Origin: JAKAWQ01 sp963745975
GTDB lineage: Bacteria; Pseudomonadota; Alphaproteobacteria; Acetobacterales; Acetobacteraceae
Reading direction: 5' to 3'
Assembly (NCBI GenBank): GCA_963745975.1
Contig: CAVUZJ010000005.1
Coordinates: 682,001-746,000 of the forward strand
DNA: 64,000 nt
Part shown: positions 25,743 to 34,342 of the stretch, piece by piece
Position numbering within the stretch: position 1 is the first letter of the stretch
Layout: every line of letters starts with the position of its first letter
Notes under the pieces: generated by a model
What the model was told of the DNA's origin: nothing
What the model saw: the letters and a program-made list of their open reading frames with translations, nothing else
Database searches by the model: none
Translations under genes and position numbers: made by a program

Positions 25743-26231
25743 ATGAAGCTCAACGAACTCTCCGACAACGCGGGCGCCCGGCGGCGTTCCAAGCGGGTCG
25801 GCCGCGGCATCGGGTCGGGCAAGGGCAAGACCTCCGGCCGCGGGGTGAAGGGCCAGAAGGCGCGCACCGGCGTCGCCCTGAATGGCTTCGAGGGCGGCCA
25901 GCTCCCGATTTACCGGCGCCTGCCCAAGCGCGGCTTCCATAATCCGTTCCGGAAGGTTTTCGCGCCCGTCAATCTCGGTGCGCTCGCCGCGGCGATCGCG
26001 GCCGGGAAGCTCGACCCGGAGGCGCCGATCACCGAGGAGACGCTGGCGGCGGCGGGCTTGGTCCGCAAGGACGCGAAGGGCGCAGGCGTGCGCCTGCTCG
26101 CCAAGGGCGCGATCGATCGTGCCGTAACGATCTCCGTTTCGGGGGCCTCGGCCGCGGCCGTCGCGGCGGTCGAGGCCGCCGGTGGCAGCGTCGCCCTGAC
26201 CGCCGCGGCGAAGCAACCTTCGGAGAGCTAA
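25743..26231 (+). CDS. rplO: 50S ribosomal protein L15
   Basis: Protein of 162 aa. The glycine-rich rRNA-binding N-terminus (RVGRGIGSGKGKTSGRGVKG) and PIYRRLPKRGF are diagnostic. It follows repeat copy D by 12 bp, and a 225-bp gap separates it from secY. Confidence 0.96.
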   Translation: MKLNELSDNAGARRRSKRVGRGIGSGKGKTSGRGVKGQKARTGVALNGFEGGQLPIYRRLPKRGFHNPFRKVFAPVNLGALAAAIAAGKLDPEAPITEETLAAAGLVRKDAKGAGVRLLAKGAIDRAVTISVSGASAAAVAAVEAAGGSVALTAAAKQPSES

Positions 26232-26279
26232 CCGCTCGCCGCTCGCCGATCGGGCACGCGAGCGATTTCCGGAGGGAAA

Positions 26280-26447
26280 ATGCCGCGTTGCGGCAAGCAC
26301 ATGCACGCGCTCACCAATGGCGCGGCGGGTGGGCGGCCTTGCACGGCGGGGGGCGGAGCGGCACATTGGATGGGGGCGGATGCGCCCACGGCCTCGCCCG
26401 GAGGGCCGCCGGAGCGAGCGCGGAACGGGTTCCGATCGGTTGAGTGA
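26280..26447 (+). CDS. Candidate small ORF just upstream of secY (55 aa)
   Basis: In the 225-bp rplO-secY gap an ATG at 26280 follows the strong ribosome site GGAGGGAAA. The frame stays open for 55 codons and stops 9 bp before the secY ATG. It begins MPRCGKHMHALTNGAAGG and is rich in Gly, Ala, Pro and Arg with two cysteines; it resembles no family I know and is not L36. The good ribosome site and the position favour a translated leader coupled to secY, but the composition could also arise by chance in GC-rich DNA. Confidence 0.3.
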   Translation: MPRCGKHMHALTNGAAGGRPCTAGGGAAHWMGADAPTASPGGPPERARNGFRSVE

Positions 26448-26456
26448 GGATGACGC

Positions 26457-27803
26457 ATGGCCTCGATGGCCGAACAGCTTGCCGCGAACTTCGACATCGG
26501 CGTGTTCGCGAAGGCGACCGACCTCAAGAAGCGCATCTGGTTCACCCTCGGCGCGCTGATCGTCTACCGGATCGGCACCTACATTCCCCTCCCCGGGGTC
26601 AATCCTGCCGTCATGGCGGAGCTCCTGGCCCGCTCCGGCGGCGGCATCCTCGGGATGTTCAACATGTTCTCCGGCGGGGCGCTCGGCCGGATGACGCTCT
26701 TCGCCCTCAACATCATGCCCTACATCACCGCCAGCATCATCGTGCAGATGATGGCGGCGGCGATTCCCTCGCTCGAGGCCTTGCGCAAGGAGGGCGAGAG
26801 CGGCCGCAAGACGCTCAATCAGTACACCCGCTACCTCACCGTGGTGATCGCGCTCTTCCAGTCCTACGGCATCGCGGTCGGGCTGGAGGGCGTGCACGGC
26901 ACCATGGGCGCGGCGGTGAGCAATCCCGGCTGGTTCTTCCGCATCTCGACCACGATCATGCTGGTCGGCGGGACGATGTTCCTGACCTGGCTCGGCGAGC
27001 AGATCACCGACCGCGGCATCGGCAACGGCTCGAGCCTGATCATCATGTCGGGCATCATCGCCAACATGCCCCAGGCCCTAATCTCGCTGCTCGAGCTCGG
27101 CCGCACGGGCGCGCTTTCCACGGTCTTCATCATCTTCTTCCTGGCGCTCGCCGTGGGCGTGATCGCCTTCATCGTCTTCATGGAGCGGGCGCAGCGCAAG
27201 GTGGTGGTGCGCTATCCGAAGCGGCAGGTCGGCAACCGCATGTTCGGCGGGGATTCGACCCACATGCCGCTCAAGGTGAACACCTCGGGGGTGATCCCGC
27301 CGATCTTCGCGAGCTCGATCCTGCTGATCCCGGCCACCATCACGGGCTTTTCGCAGGCGAGCGGCGGCTCCAACTGGCTCGCGCGCATCGCCGCCACCCT
27401 GGGGCACGGCCAGCCCGCCTACATGGTGCTCTACGCGGCGATGATCATCTTCTTCACCTTCTTCTACACCGCGGTGGTGTTCAACCCGGAGGAGACGGCG
27501 GATAACCTCAAGAAATACGGCGGCTTCATCCCCGGCATCCGTCCGGGCAGCGCCACGGCCCAGTATTTCGACCACGTGTTGACGCGCATCACCGCGGTCG
27601 GCGCGCTCTACCTCGTGGCGGTCTGCCTGCTGCCGGAGATCCTCATCAACTACTACTCGGTGCCCTTCTATTTCGGCGGCACCAGCCTGATCATCATCGT
27701 CTCCGTCACCATGGACACGGTGACGCAGATCCAGTCGCACCTGCTCGCCCACCAGTACGAGGGGCTCATCCGCAAGGCGCGGATCAAGGGCCGCAACCGA
27801 TGA
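26457..27803 (+). CDS. secY: Preprotein translocase subunit SecY
   Basis: Inner-membrane channel protein of 448 aa with ten transmembrane segments. IRKRIWFTLGALIVYRIG-like KKRIWFTLGALIVYRIGTYI near residue 22, TASIIVQMM and the cytoplasmic loops are conserved. MASMAEQ offers two starts nine bases apart. The stop overlaps the adk ATG (ATGA), so the two are translationally coupled. Confidence 0.97.
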   Translation: MASMAEQLAANFDIGVFAKATDLKKRIWFTLGALIVYRIGTYIPLPGVNPAVMAELLARSGGGILGMFNMFSGGALGRMTLFALNIMPYITASIIVQMMAAAIPSLEALRKEGESGRKTLNQYTRYLTVVIALFQSYGIAVGLEGVHGTMGAAVSNPGWFFRISTTIMLVGGTMFLTWLGEQITDRGIGNGSSLIIMSGIIANMPQALISLLELGRTGALSTVFIIFFLALAVGVIAFIVFMERAQRKVVVRYPKRQVGNRMFGGDSTHMPLKVNTSGVIPPIFASSILLIPATITGFSQASGGSNWLARIAATLGHGQPAYMVLYAAMIIFFTFFYTAVVFNPEETADNLKKYGGFIPGIRPGSATAQYFDHVLTRITAVGALYLVAVCLLPEILINYYSVPFYFGGTSLIIIVSVTMDTVTQIQSHLLAHQYEGLIRKARIKGRNR

Positions 27804-28510
27804 TCGTGATCCTCCTCGGCCCGCCGGGGGCCGGCAAGGGCACGCAGGCGGAGCGGCTCATGAGCCGGCGTGGCTTCCGGCAGATCTCCACCGGCGACAT
27901 GCTGCGCGCCGAGGTGGCTCGCGGAAGCCCGATCGGCTGCGAGGCGAAGGCGATCATGGACAAGGGCGAGCTGGTCCCCGATGCCGTGATCGTCCGCCTG
28001 CTGGGCGAGCGGATCGCGGCCGAGGCCGGGCACGACATCATCCTCGACGGGTTTCCCCGCACCGTCCCGCAGGCCGAGGCGCTCGACGGGATGCTCGCCG
28101 CGCGCGGCCTCGACCTTGCGGGCGTGATCGTGATCGAGGTGGACGATGCCGCGCTCACCGAGCGGATCGTCGGGCGGTTCACCTGCGCGAAGTGCGGTGC
28201 GGGGTATCACGAGCGCTTCCGGCCGACGCGGGTTCCCGGGGTGTGCGACCGATGCGGCAGCACCAAGTTCGTCCGCCGGGCCGACGATACGGCGGAGACG
28301 GTGACGGCCCGGCTCGCCGCCTACCACCGCCAGACCGCCCCGCTGCTTCCCTATTACCGCCGGCAGGGAAAGCTCTTCCCGGTCGACGGAATGGCCGGCA
28401 TCGAGGCGGTCGCCCAAGCGATCGGCCGGGTGATCGAGCGGCTTGAAGCGGAAGCCGGCTCACCTAAATTTGACCAGGCTCGATTGACTCCGCGGGAGGC
28501 GGGCCTATAG
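27800..28510 (+). CDS. adk: Adenylate kinase with zinc-binding LID
   Basis: Enzyme of 236 aa converting ATP + AMP to 2 ADP. The P-loop is GPPGAGKGT (residues 7-15), followed by STGDMLR and DGFPRT in the NMP and core regions. The LID has two CxxC pairs (FTCAKCGAGY and VCDRCGSTKF), the zinc-binding form more usual in Gram-positives but known in some alphaproteobacteria. A promoter-like element for the alpha operon overlaps its 3' end, the -10 including its stop codon. Confidence 0.96.
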   Translation: MIVILLGPPGAGKGTQAERLMSRRGFRQISTGDMLRAEVARGSPIGCEAKAIMDKGELVPDAVIVRLLGERIAAEAGHDIILDGFPRTVPQAEALDGMLAARGLDLAGVIVIEVDDAALTERIVGRFTCAKCGAGYHERFRPTRVPGVCDRCGSTKFVRRADDTAETVTARLAAYHRQTAPLLPYYRRQGKLFPVDGMAGIEAVAQAIGRVIERLEAEAGSPKFDQARLTPREAGL

Positions 28511-28555
28511 TCATCCCCACATCTGATCCCTGCGGCCGGGGGCCGCGGGGCAGAT
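28484..28555 (+). promoter_or_regulatory. Candidate promoter and 5' hairpin of the alpha operon
   Basis: TTGACT (28484-28489), a 16-bp spacer and TATAGT (28506-28511) form the best sigma70-like promoter in the window; the -10 overlaps the adk TAG. A start near 28518 would place a strong hairpin (ATCTG, then CCCTGCGGCC-GGG-GGCCGCGGGG, then CAGAT; 28521-28555) at the very 5' end of the rpsM message. Such a hairpin may protect the RNA or mediate autoregulation by S4 or S13; this is inference. Confidence 0.55.
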
Positions 28556-28624
28556 TGTGTTGTGGAATAGCTTGATCGCGAATTTGCGGGACCGGGTCCG
28601 GGCCCCGGCAGGAGTGAGGGCAGC

Positions 28625-29002
28625 GTGGCACGCATCGCCGGTGTGAACATCCCGACCAACAAGCGGGTCACCATTGGGCTTCGCTACATTTATGGGATCG
28701 GGGCGACGAAGGCCGGGGAGATCTGCCGCAAGCTCGCCATCCCCGATGAGCGGCGCGTGAACCAGCTCTCCGACGACGAGGTCCTGCGGATCCGCGAGCT
28801 GATCGATCGTGAGTACCGGGTCGAGGGCGACCTGCGCCGCGAAGTGGCGATGAATATCAAGCGGCTGATGGACCTTGGTTGCTATCGCGGCCTGCGCCAT
28901 CGCCGCGGCCTGCCGGTTCGCGGCCAGCGCACGCACACCAACGCGCGCACGCGCAAGGGCAAGGCCGTGCCGATCGCCGGCAAGAAGAAAGTGACGAAGT
29001 AG
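28625..29002 (+). CDS. rpsM: 30S ribosomal protein S13
   Basis: Protein of 125 aa contacting the 50S subunit through bridge B1. MARIAGVNIPTNKRV, read from a GTG start, and the end RGLPVRGQRTHTNARTRKGK are conserved. The GTG is supported by the invariant N-terminus and an AGGAGTGAGGG site. Confidence 0.97.
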   Translation: MARIAGVNIPTNKRVTIGLRYIYGIGATKAGEICRKLAIPDERRVNQLSDDEVLRIRELIDREYRVEGDLRREVAMNIKRLMDLGCYRGLRHRRGLPVRGQRTHTNARTRKGKAVPIAGKKKVTK

Positions 29003-29081
29003 AAGCGGGCGACCGCCGAAGACAACCGAACCGGGCCGCCCCCCGCACGGGGGCCGCGCAGGACCAAAGGAACCGAACGAC

Positions 29082-29477
29082 ATGGCGAAGCCGGCTAACG
29101 CTGCTCGTCCGCGCAAGAAGGAGCGGAAGAACATCACCGCCGGCGTGGCGCATGTTGCCGCCACCTTCAACAATACCGTGGTCACGATCACCGATGCGCA
29201 GGGCAACACCATTGCCTGGTCGTCGTCGGGGAGTCAGGGCTTCAAGGGCAGCCGCAAATCCACGCCCTACGCGGCACAGGTGGCGGCCGAGGATGCCGGG
29301 CGAAAGGCGCGCGAGCACGGCATGGAGACGCTCGAGATCGAGGTGAGCGGCCCGGGCTCGGGGCGCGAAAGCGCGCTCCGCGCCCTCCAGGCGGTGGGGT
29401 TTTCGATCACCGCCATCCGCGACACGACGCCTATCCCGCACAATGGCTGCCGCCCGTGCAAGCGGCGCCGCGTCTAG
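29082..29477 (+). CDS. rpsK: 30S ribosomal protein S11
   Basis: Protein of 131 aa on the platform near the mRNA exit. GVAHVAATFNNTVVTITD and the terminal PHNGCRPCKRRRV are diagnostic. A 79-bp gap after rpsM holds a GC-rich hairpin but no other gene; rpsD, present in enteric alpha operons, is absent as usual for this class. Confidence 0.97.
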   Translation: MAKPANAARPRKKERKNITAGVAHVAATFNNTVVTITDAQGNTIAWSSSGSQGFKGSRKSTPYAAQVAAEDAGRKAREHGMETLEIEVSGPGSGRESALRALQAVGFSITAIRDTTPIPHNGCRPCKRRRV

Positions 29478-29510
29478 AACCGGGCGGGCCTGGAATTGAA
29501 TGAGGCAAGC

Positions 29511-30530
29511 GTGATCATCCAGAAGAATTGGCAGTCCCTGATCAAGCCGGAGAAGCTCGGCGTCGAGCCCGGCACGGATCCCTCGCGCACCGCGACGATC
29601 ATCGCCGAACCGCTGGAACGCGGCTTCGGCATGACGCTCGGCAACGCGATCCGCCGGATCCTGCTCTCCTCGCTGCAGGGCGCGGCGGTGACGGCGGTGC
29701 AGATCGACGGCGTGCTGCACGAGTTCAGCTCGATCCCGGGCGTGCGCGAGGACGTCACCGATATCGTGCTGAACGTGAAGCAACTGGCGCTTCGCATGCA
29801 CGGCGAGGGGCCGAAGCGCATGATGCTGACGGCGACCGGGCCGGGAGAAGTGAAGGCCGCCCAGATCCAGACCGGGCACGACATCGAGATCCTCAACCCC
29901 GATCTCGTGCTCTGCACCCTCGACGATGGGGTGAAGTTCGGCATGGAGTTCACGGTCAACAGCGGCAAGGGCTACCAGCCCGCGACCGCGAACCGGGCCG
30001 AGGACGCGCCGATCGGCCTCATCCCGGTCGATTCGATCTATTCGCCGGTGCGTCGCGTGTCCTACCGCGTCGAGCCAACCCGCGTCGCGCAGGTGACGGA
30101 CTACGACAAGCTCCTCCTCACGGTCGAGACGAACGGCACGGTGAGCCCGGAGGACGCCGTCGCGCTGGCGGCGCGCATCCTGCAGGATCAGCTCCAGCTC
30201 TTCATCAATTTCGAGGAGCCGCGCGAGCTTCGCCACGAGGAGCCCGCCGAGGACCTGCCGTTCAACCGCAACCTCCTGCGCAAGGTGGACGACCTCGAGC
30301 TCTCGGTGCGCAGCGCCAACTGCCTGAAGAACGACAATATCGTCTATATCGGCGACCTCGTACAGAAGACCGAGCAGGAAATGCTGCGGACGCCGAACTT
30401 CGGGCGGAAATCGCTGAACGAGATCAAGGAAGTGCTGGCGGCGATGGGGCTCTCCCTCGGCATGACCGTCCCCGGCTGGCCGCCCGAGAACATCGAGGAC
30501 CTGGCCAAGCGGCTCGAAGAGCCGTTCTGA
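29511..30530 (+). CDS. rpoA: DNA-directed RNA polymerase subunit alpha
   Basis: Protein of 339 aa. The N-terminal assembly domain contains ERGFGMTLGNAIRRILLSS and the C-terminal domain contains LELSVRSANCLKN and RTPNFGRKSLNEIKEVL. I chose the GTG at 29511, which gives the family-typical start (M/V)IIQKNWQSLIKP with GAGG upstream; a TTG at 29496 would add five residues. It follows rpsK in the alpha operon. Confidence 0.97.
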   Translation: MIIQKNWQSLIKPEKLGVEPGTDPSRTATIIAEPLERGFGMTLGNAIRRILLSSLQGAAVTAVQIDGVLHEFSSIPGVREDVTDIVLNVKQLALRMHGEGPKRMMLTATGPGEVKAAQIQTGHDIEILNPDLVLCTLDDGVKFGMEFTVNSGKGYQPATANRAEDAPIGLIPVDSIYSPVRRVSYRVEPTRVAQVTDYDKLLLTVETNGTVSPEDAVALAARILQDQLQLFINFEEPRELRHEEPAEDLPFNRNLLRKVDDLELSVRSANCLKNDNIVYIGDLVQKTEQEMLRTPNFGRKSLNEIKEVLAAMGLSLGMTVPGWPPENIEDLAKRLEEPF

Positions 30531-30558
30531 TCCGCGATCGCGAAGGAGAAGCGGTACC

Positions 30559-30981
30559 ATGCGTCACGGTCTGGCCGGCCGCAAGCTCGGCGTGACCTCG
30601 AGCCACCGGCAGGCGATGCTGCGCAACCTGACGGTGGCGCTCTTCAAGCACGAGCAGATCACGACCACGCTGCCCAAGGCGAAGGAGCTCCGGCCCACGG
30701 CCGAGCGGCTGATCACGCTCGGCAAGCGCGGCGGCATGGCCGCCCGCCGCCAGGCTTACGCAGCGCTTCGCGACGAGAAGATCGTCGTCAAGCTGTTCGA
30801 TACGATTGCGGAGCGCTATCGCGCCCGGCCCGGGGGCTATACGCGGGTGCTCAAGGCCGGGGTCCGCTACGGCGACGCAGCGCCAATGGCGGTGATCGAG
30901 CTGGTCGATCGGGATCCCGCGGCCAAGGGCCAGGATAGCGGCCCGAAGGCGAAGGCTAGCGAGGAAGAGGCGGCGGCGTAA
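30559..30981 (+). CDS. rplQ: 50S ribosomal protein L17
   Basis: Protein of 140 aa. MRHGLAGRKLGVTSSHRQAM and ITTTLPKAKELRP are typical; an Ala/Glu/Lys-rich tail extends the C-terminus. It is the last gene of the alpha operon and is followed by the five-hairpin array. Confidence 0.96.
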   Translation: MRHGLAGRKLGVTSSHRQAMLRNLTVALFKHEQITTTLPKAKELRPTAERLITLGKRGGMAARRQAYAALRDEKIVVKLFDTIAERYRARPGGYTRVLKAGVRYGDAAPMAVIELVDRDPAAKGQDSGPKAKASEEEAAA

Positions 30982-30988
30982 CTCAAGG

Positions 30989-31131
30989 CCAGGGCTCCGC
31001 CCTGGACCCGGCAAGGGGCTCTGCCCCTTGCAACCCCGCTGGGGCCTTGAGGCCCCAGACCCCCATCCCCTTAAGTAATGGATTGCAAAGGCTCCGCCTT
31101 TGCTGGGGGTCAAGGGGGCAAAGCCCCCTTG
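30989..31131. repeat. Array of five short hairpins between rplQ and a convergent gene
   Basis: The 156-bp convergent gap is almost filled by five perfect stem-loops: CCAGGGC-TCC-GCCCTGG (30989-31005), GCAAGGGGC-TCT-GCCCCTTGC (31011-31031), CTGGGGCC-TTGA-GGCCCCAG (31039-31058), GCAAAGGC-TCC-GCCTTTGC (31085-31103) and CAAGGGGGC-AAA-GCCCCCTTG (31111-31131). Several units look like variants of one another. The array probably ends transcription from both sides; the number of stems is more than termination needs. Confidence 0.85.
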
Positions 31132-31137
31132 CTGGAG

Positions 31138-31902
31138 TCACGCCAAGCTCGAGTACCCGCCATCCACCACGATTCCGGCGCCGGTCACGAAGTCGGACGC
31201 CGGGCCGCCGAGGAACACGGCGATGCCGGCGAAGTCCTCGGGAGCGCCCCAGCGGCCGGCCGGCGTGCGCGCGAGCACCCGCTCGTTCAGCTCCGGCACC
31301 TGGCGGCGCGCCGTCCGCGTGAGCTCGGTGTCGATCCAGCCCGGCAGGACCGCGTTCACCTGGATGTTGTCCTTCGCCCAGGCGACGGCGAGCGCCCGCG
31401 TCGCCTGCAGGAGGCCGCCCTTGCTCGCCGCGTAGGGCGCGGAATAGGGCGCGGCGAAGATCGACATCATCGAGCCGATATTGATGATCTTGCCCCCGCC
31501 CCGCTCGCGCATGCCGGGATAGGCGGCCTGGGCGCACCAGAAGGCGCTGTTGAGGTTGATATCGAGGACGGATTGCCATTCCTCTTCCGTGTATTCCTCC
31601 GGCCGCTTGCGGATGGAGATTCCGGCGTTGTTCACCAGGATGTCGAGGCGGCCGAACTCGCGGCCGACGGTCTCGATCATCGCGCGGCAGGCGTCCTGCT
31701 TGCCGGCATCGAACGGGACGAAAGCGGCGCGCGCGCCCAGCCGTTCAAGCTCGGCGATGGCCTTGCCGGCCTTGGCGGCGTCGCGCGCCGCGATCGCTAT
31801 GGACGCGCCGGCTTCCGCCAGACCCTTGGCCATGCCGAGGCCGATGCCGCCATTGCCGCCGGTGATCGCCGCCACCCTGCCGCTCAGATCGAAGAGACGC
31901 AT
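31138..31902 (-). CDS. Short-chain dehydrogenase/reductase (classical SDR)
   Basis: NAD(P)-dependent oxidoreductase of 254 aa. The cofactor loop is GGNGGIG (about residues 15-21), the structural NNAG motif is present, and the catalytic residues are Ser (GSMMS) with YAASK. The C-terminal DFVTGAGIVVDGGYSS is typical. The best match in style is to the gluconate 5-dehydrogenase / KduD group, but the substrate is not determined. It stands alone, convergent with rplQ and divergent from rarA. Confidence 0.85.
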   Translation of the reverse strand: MRLFDLSGRVAAITGGNGGIGLGMAKGLAEAGASIAIAARDAAKAGKAIAELERLGARAAFVPFDAGKQDACRAMIETVGREFGRLDILVNNAGISIRKRPEEYTEEEWQSVLDINLNSAFWCAQAAYPGMRERGGGKIINIGSMMSIFAAPYSAPYAASKGGLLQATRALAVAWAKDNIQVNAVLPGWIDTELTRTARRQVPELNERVLARTPAGRWGAPEDFAGIAVFLGGPASDFVTGAGIVVDGGYSSLA

Positions 31903-31957
31903 CGCGCTCGCTTTCCTCCCGCCGCTCAGTCGGCGCGCGTTGGGCTATGCTTGAGAG

Positions 31958-33295
31958 ATGTCGTCAACACAACCCAACTCCGATGACCTCTTCGGCGAGC
32001 CGCAGGCCGCCCCGGCGGCGCAGGCGGGCACGCCCCACCCGCTGGCCGACCGGCTGCGCCCGAAGACGCTCGACGAGGTGGTGGGGCAGGATCATCTGCT
32101 CGATCCGAATGGGGCGCTCTCGCGCATGCTGGCGCAAGGCTCGCTTGCCAGCCTCATCCTGTGGGGTCCGCCCGGCTCGGGCAAGACCACCATCGCCCGC
32201 CTGCTCGCGGCGCGCGCGGGCCTTGCGTTCGTGCAGCTTTCGGCCGTGTTCTCCGGGGTTGCCGACCTCAAGCGCGCCTTCGAGGAGGCCCAGCGCCGGC
32301 GGCAGCGCGGCGAGGGCACGCTGCTCTTCGTGGACGAGATCCATCGCTTCAACCGTGCCCAGCAGGACGCTTTTCTTCCCGTGGTCGAGACCGGGACCAT
32401 CGTGCTGGTGGGGGCGACGACGGAGAATCCCTCCTTCGCCCTGAACGGGGCCCTCCTCTCGCGCTGCCAGGTGCTGGTGCTGCGGCGGCTCGACGATGCG
32501 GCGCTCGAACAGCTGCTCGCGCGTGCCGAGGCGGCGGCACGGAGGCTGCCGCTCACCGCGGAAGGAAGGGCGGCCTTGCGGGCGATGGCCGACGGCGACG
32601 GACGATACCTCTACAACATGGTCGAGCAGTTGCTCGCTCTGCCGGCCGACGCGGCTCCGCTCGACGCGGCGGGCCTCGCGGCGCTGCTGGCGCGGCGGGC
32701 CGCGCTCTACGACAAGGACCGCGAGGAGCACTACAACCTCATTTCGGCGCTGCATAAGTCATTGCGCGGGTCGGATGCCGATGCCGCGCTCTACTGGCTC
32801 GCGCGCATGTTCGCGGGCGGCGAGGATCCCCGCTACATCGCCCGCCGCCTGGTGCGGTTCGCCTCCGAGGACGTCGGCATGGCCGATCCGGCAGCGCTCG
32901 GCCAGGCGCTCGCGGCATGGGAGGCCTATGAGCGGCTCGGCACGCCGGAGGGCGAGCTGGCGATCGCCCAGGCGGTCGTCTATCTCGGGACCGCACCGAA
33001 ATCGAATGCGCTCTATGCCGGCCTCGGCCAGGCGATGGATGCGGCGAAGGCGACCGGCAGCCTGATGCCACCCTCGCATATCCTGAATGCGCCGACGGGG
33101 CTCATGCGCGATCTCGGCTATGGGGCGGGGTATGAGTACGACCATCAGGCGGAGGAGGCGTTCTCCGGCCAAAATTATTTTCCGGAGGGAATGAAGCGGC
33201 GCGTCTTCTATCGGCCGACCGAGCGCGGGTTCGAGCGCGAGGTTGCGAAGCGACTTGGCGAATGGGAGCGGCTCCGCGCCGCGAGGCAAAAGTGA
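31958..33295 (+). CDS. rarA: Replication-associated recombination protein A (AAA+ ATPase)
   Basis: Protein of 445 aa acting at stalled replication forks (MgsA/RarA/WRNIP1 family). After a flexible N-terminus come RPKTLDEVVGQDHLL, Walker A GPPGSGKTT, Walker B LFVDEIHRFN, sensor GATTENPSF and the C-terminal tetramerisation domain with YLGTAPKSNALY and QNYFPEGM. Its stop overlaps the start of the downstream pseudouridine synthase. Confidence 0.95.
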   Translation: MSSTQPNSDDLFGEPQAAPAAQAGTPHPLADRLRPKTLDEVVGQDHLLDPNGALSRMLAQGSLASLILWGPPGSGKTTIARLLAARAGLAFVQLSAVFSGVADLKRAFEEAQRRRQRGEGTLLFVDEIHRFNRAQQDAFLPVVETGTIVLVGATTENPSFALNGALLSRCQVLVLRRLDDAALEQLLARAEAAARRLPLTAEGRAALRAMADGDGRYLYNMVEQLLALPADAAPLDAAGLAALLARRAALYDKDREEHYNLISALHKSLRGSDADAALYWLARMFAGGEDPRYIARRLVRFASEDVGMADPAALGQALAAWEAYERLGTPEGELAIAQAVVYLGTAPKSNALYAGLGQAMDAAKATGSLMPPSHILNAPTGLMRDLGYGAGYEYDHQAEEAFSGQNYFPEGMKRRVFYRPTERGFEREVAKRLGEWERLRAARQK

Positions 33296-34257
33296 GCGTG
33301 GAGCATCGTCTCGTCGCCGCGGACGAAGCGGAGATCAGGCTCGACCGCTGGTTCCGCCGCCATTTTCCAGGCTTGACCCAGAATGCGATCGAGCGGCTCT
33401 GCCGCACCGGGCAGGTGCGCGTCGACGGAAGGCGCGCCGCGGCCGCAACCCGGCTGGCCGCCGGCCAGGCGGTGCGCGTGCCCCCCTTGCCGGAGGGGAA
33501 GCCGCCGCGGCTCCCGCCGCCGGTCGATCCCGGGACGGCGCGGGAGCTCGCCCGGCGCGTCCTCTACCGCGACGCGTCGGTGCTGGTGCTGGACAAGCCG
33601 GCCGGGCTTCCCGTCCAGGGCGGCCCGGGGATCGCCCGCCATCTCGACGGTATGCTCGAGGCGCTCGCCGAAGGCGCGACCGAGCGGCCGCGGCTCGTCC
33701 ACCGGCTGGACCGCGACACCGCCGGCGTGCTGGTGCTCGCCCGGACTGCGCCGGCGGCGGCGAAGCTCGCCGCTTCGTTTCGCGGCCGGGAGGTCTTCAA
33801 GACCTATTGGGCGGTCGTCGTCGGGCGGCCGCTGCCACCCGCCGGGCGGATCGACGTGAAGCTGATACGCACGCAAGGCGCCCGGTTCGGCCGCACCGCG
33901 CCGGCGACGGACGGCGCCGGCGTCGTCGCGGTGACGAGCTACCGGACGCTCGATCACGCGGGCAAGCGCTTTGCCTGGCTGGAGCTCGCGCCGCGCACGG
34001 GCCGGACGCACCAGCTGCGCGTTCATTGCGCTTCCCTCGGGACGCCGATCCTGGGCGATGCAACCTATGGCGGGGAACGGGCCTTGCCGGAAGGCTTTCC
34101 CGCCACGCTCCATCTCTTCGCCCGTGCGCTTTCCTTCCCGCACCCCGAGGGCGGGCGGCTCACGGTCGAGGCGGCGCTGCCGCCGCATATGGCGGAGACC
34201 TTTCGCCTCCTCGGATTCGCAGCACCCCCGCCCGCGCGGCCGGCCCGCCCGGCTTGA
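33292..34257 (+). CDS. rluC: RluA-family 23S rRNA pseudouridine synthase (RluC-like)
   Basis: Protein of 321 aa. An S4 RNA-binding domain (about residues 8-65, RLDRWFRRHFPGLTQNAIE) precedes the synthase domain with the catalytic aspartate in RLVHRLDRDTAGVLVLAR and the later RTGRTHQLRVH. In E. coli RluC modifies U955, U2504 and U2580. GTG at 33292 overlaps the rarA TGA (GTGA); an ATG 30 bp upstream is possible. Assignment to RluC rather than RluD rests on length and context only. Confidence 0.85.
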   Translation: MSVEHRLVAADEAEIRLDRWFRRHFPGLTQNAIERLCRTGQVRVDGRRAAAATRLAAGQAVRVPPLPEGKPPRLPPPVDPGTARELARRVLYRDASVLVLDKPAGLPVQGGPGIARHLDGMLEALAEGATERPRLVHRLDRDTAGVLVLARTAPAAAKLAASFRGREVFKTYWAVVVGRPLPPAGRIDVKLIRTQGARFGRTAPATDGAGVVAVTSYRTLDHAGKRFAWLELAPRTGRTHQLRVHCASLGTPILGDATYGGERALPEGFPATLHLFARALSFPHPEGGRLTVEAALPPHMAETFRLLGFAAPPPARPARPA

Positions 34258-34342
34258 CCATGGACCGCGGGCGCGCCCACATTTGGCCGCGCTTCGGCGG
34301 CCGCGTTTCGGTGCGTGGCCGCTACGGTAAGGAGGGGACGCA

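Noticed and set aside
26232..26456. rpmJ (L36) in the rplO-secY gap
   Set aside because: The small ORF there lacks the L36 start and its zinc-binding Cys/His pattern.
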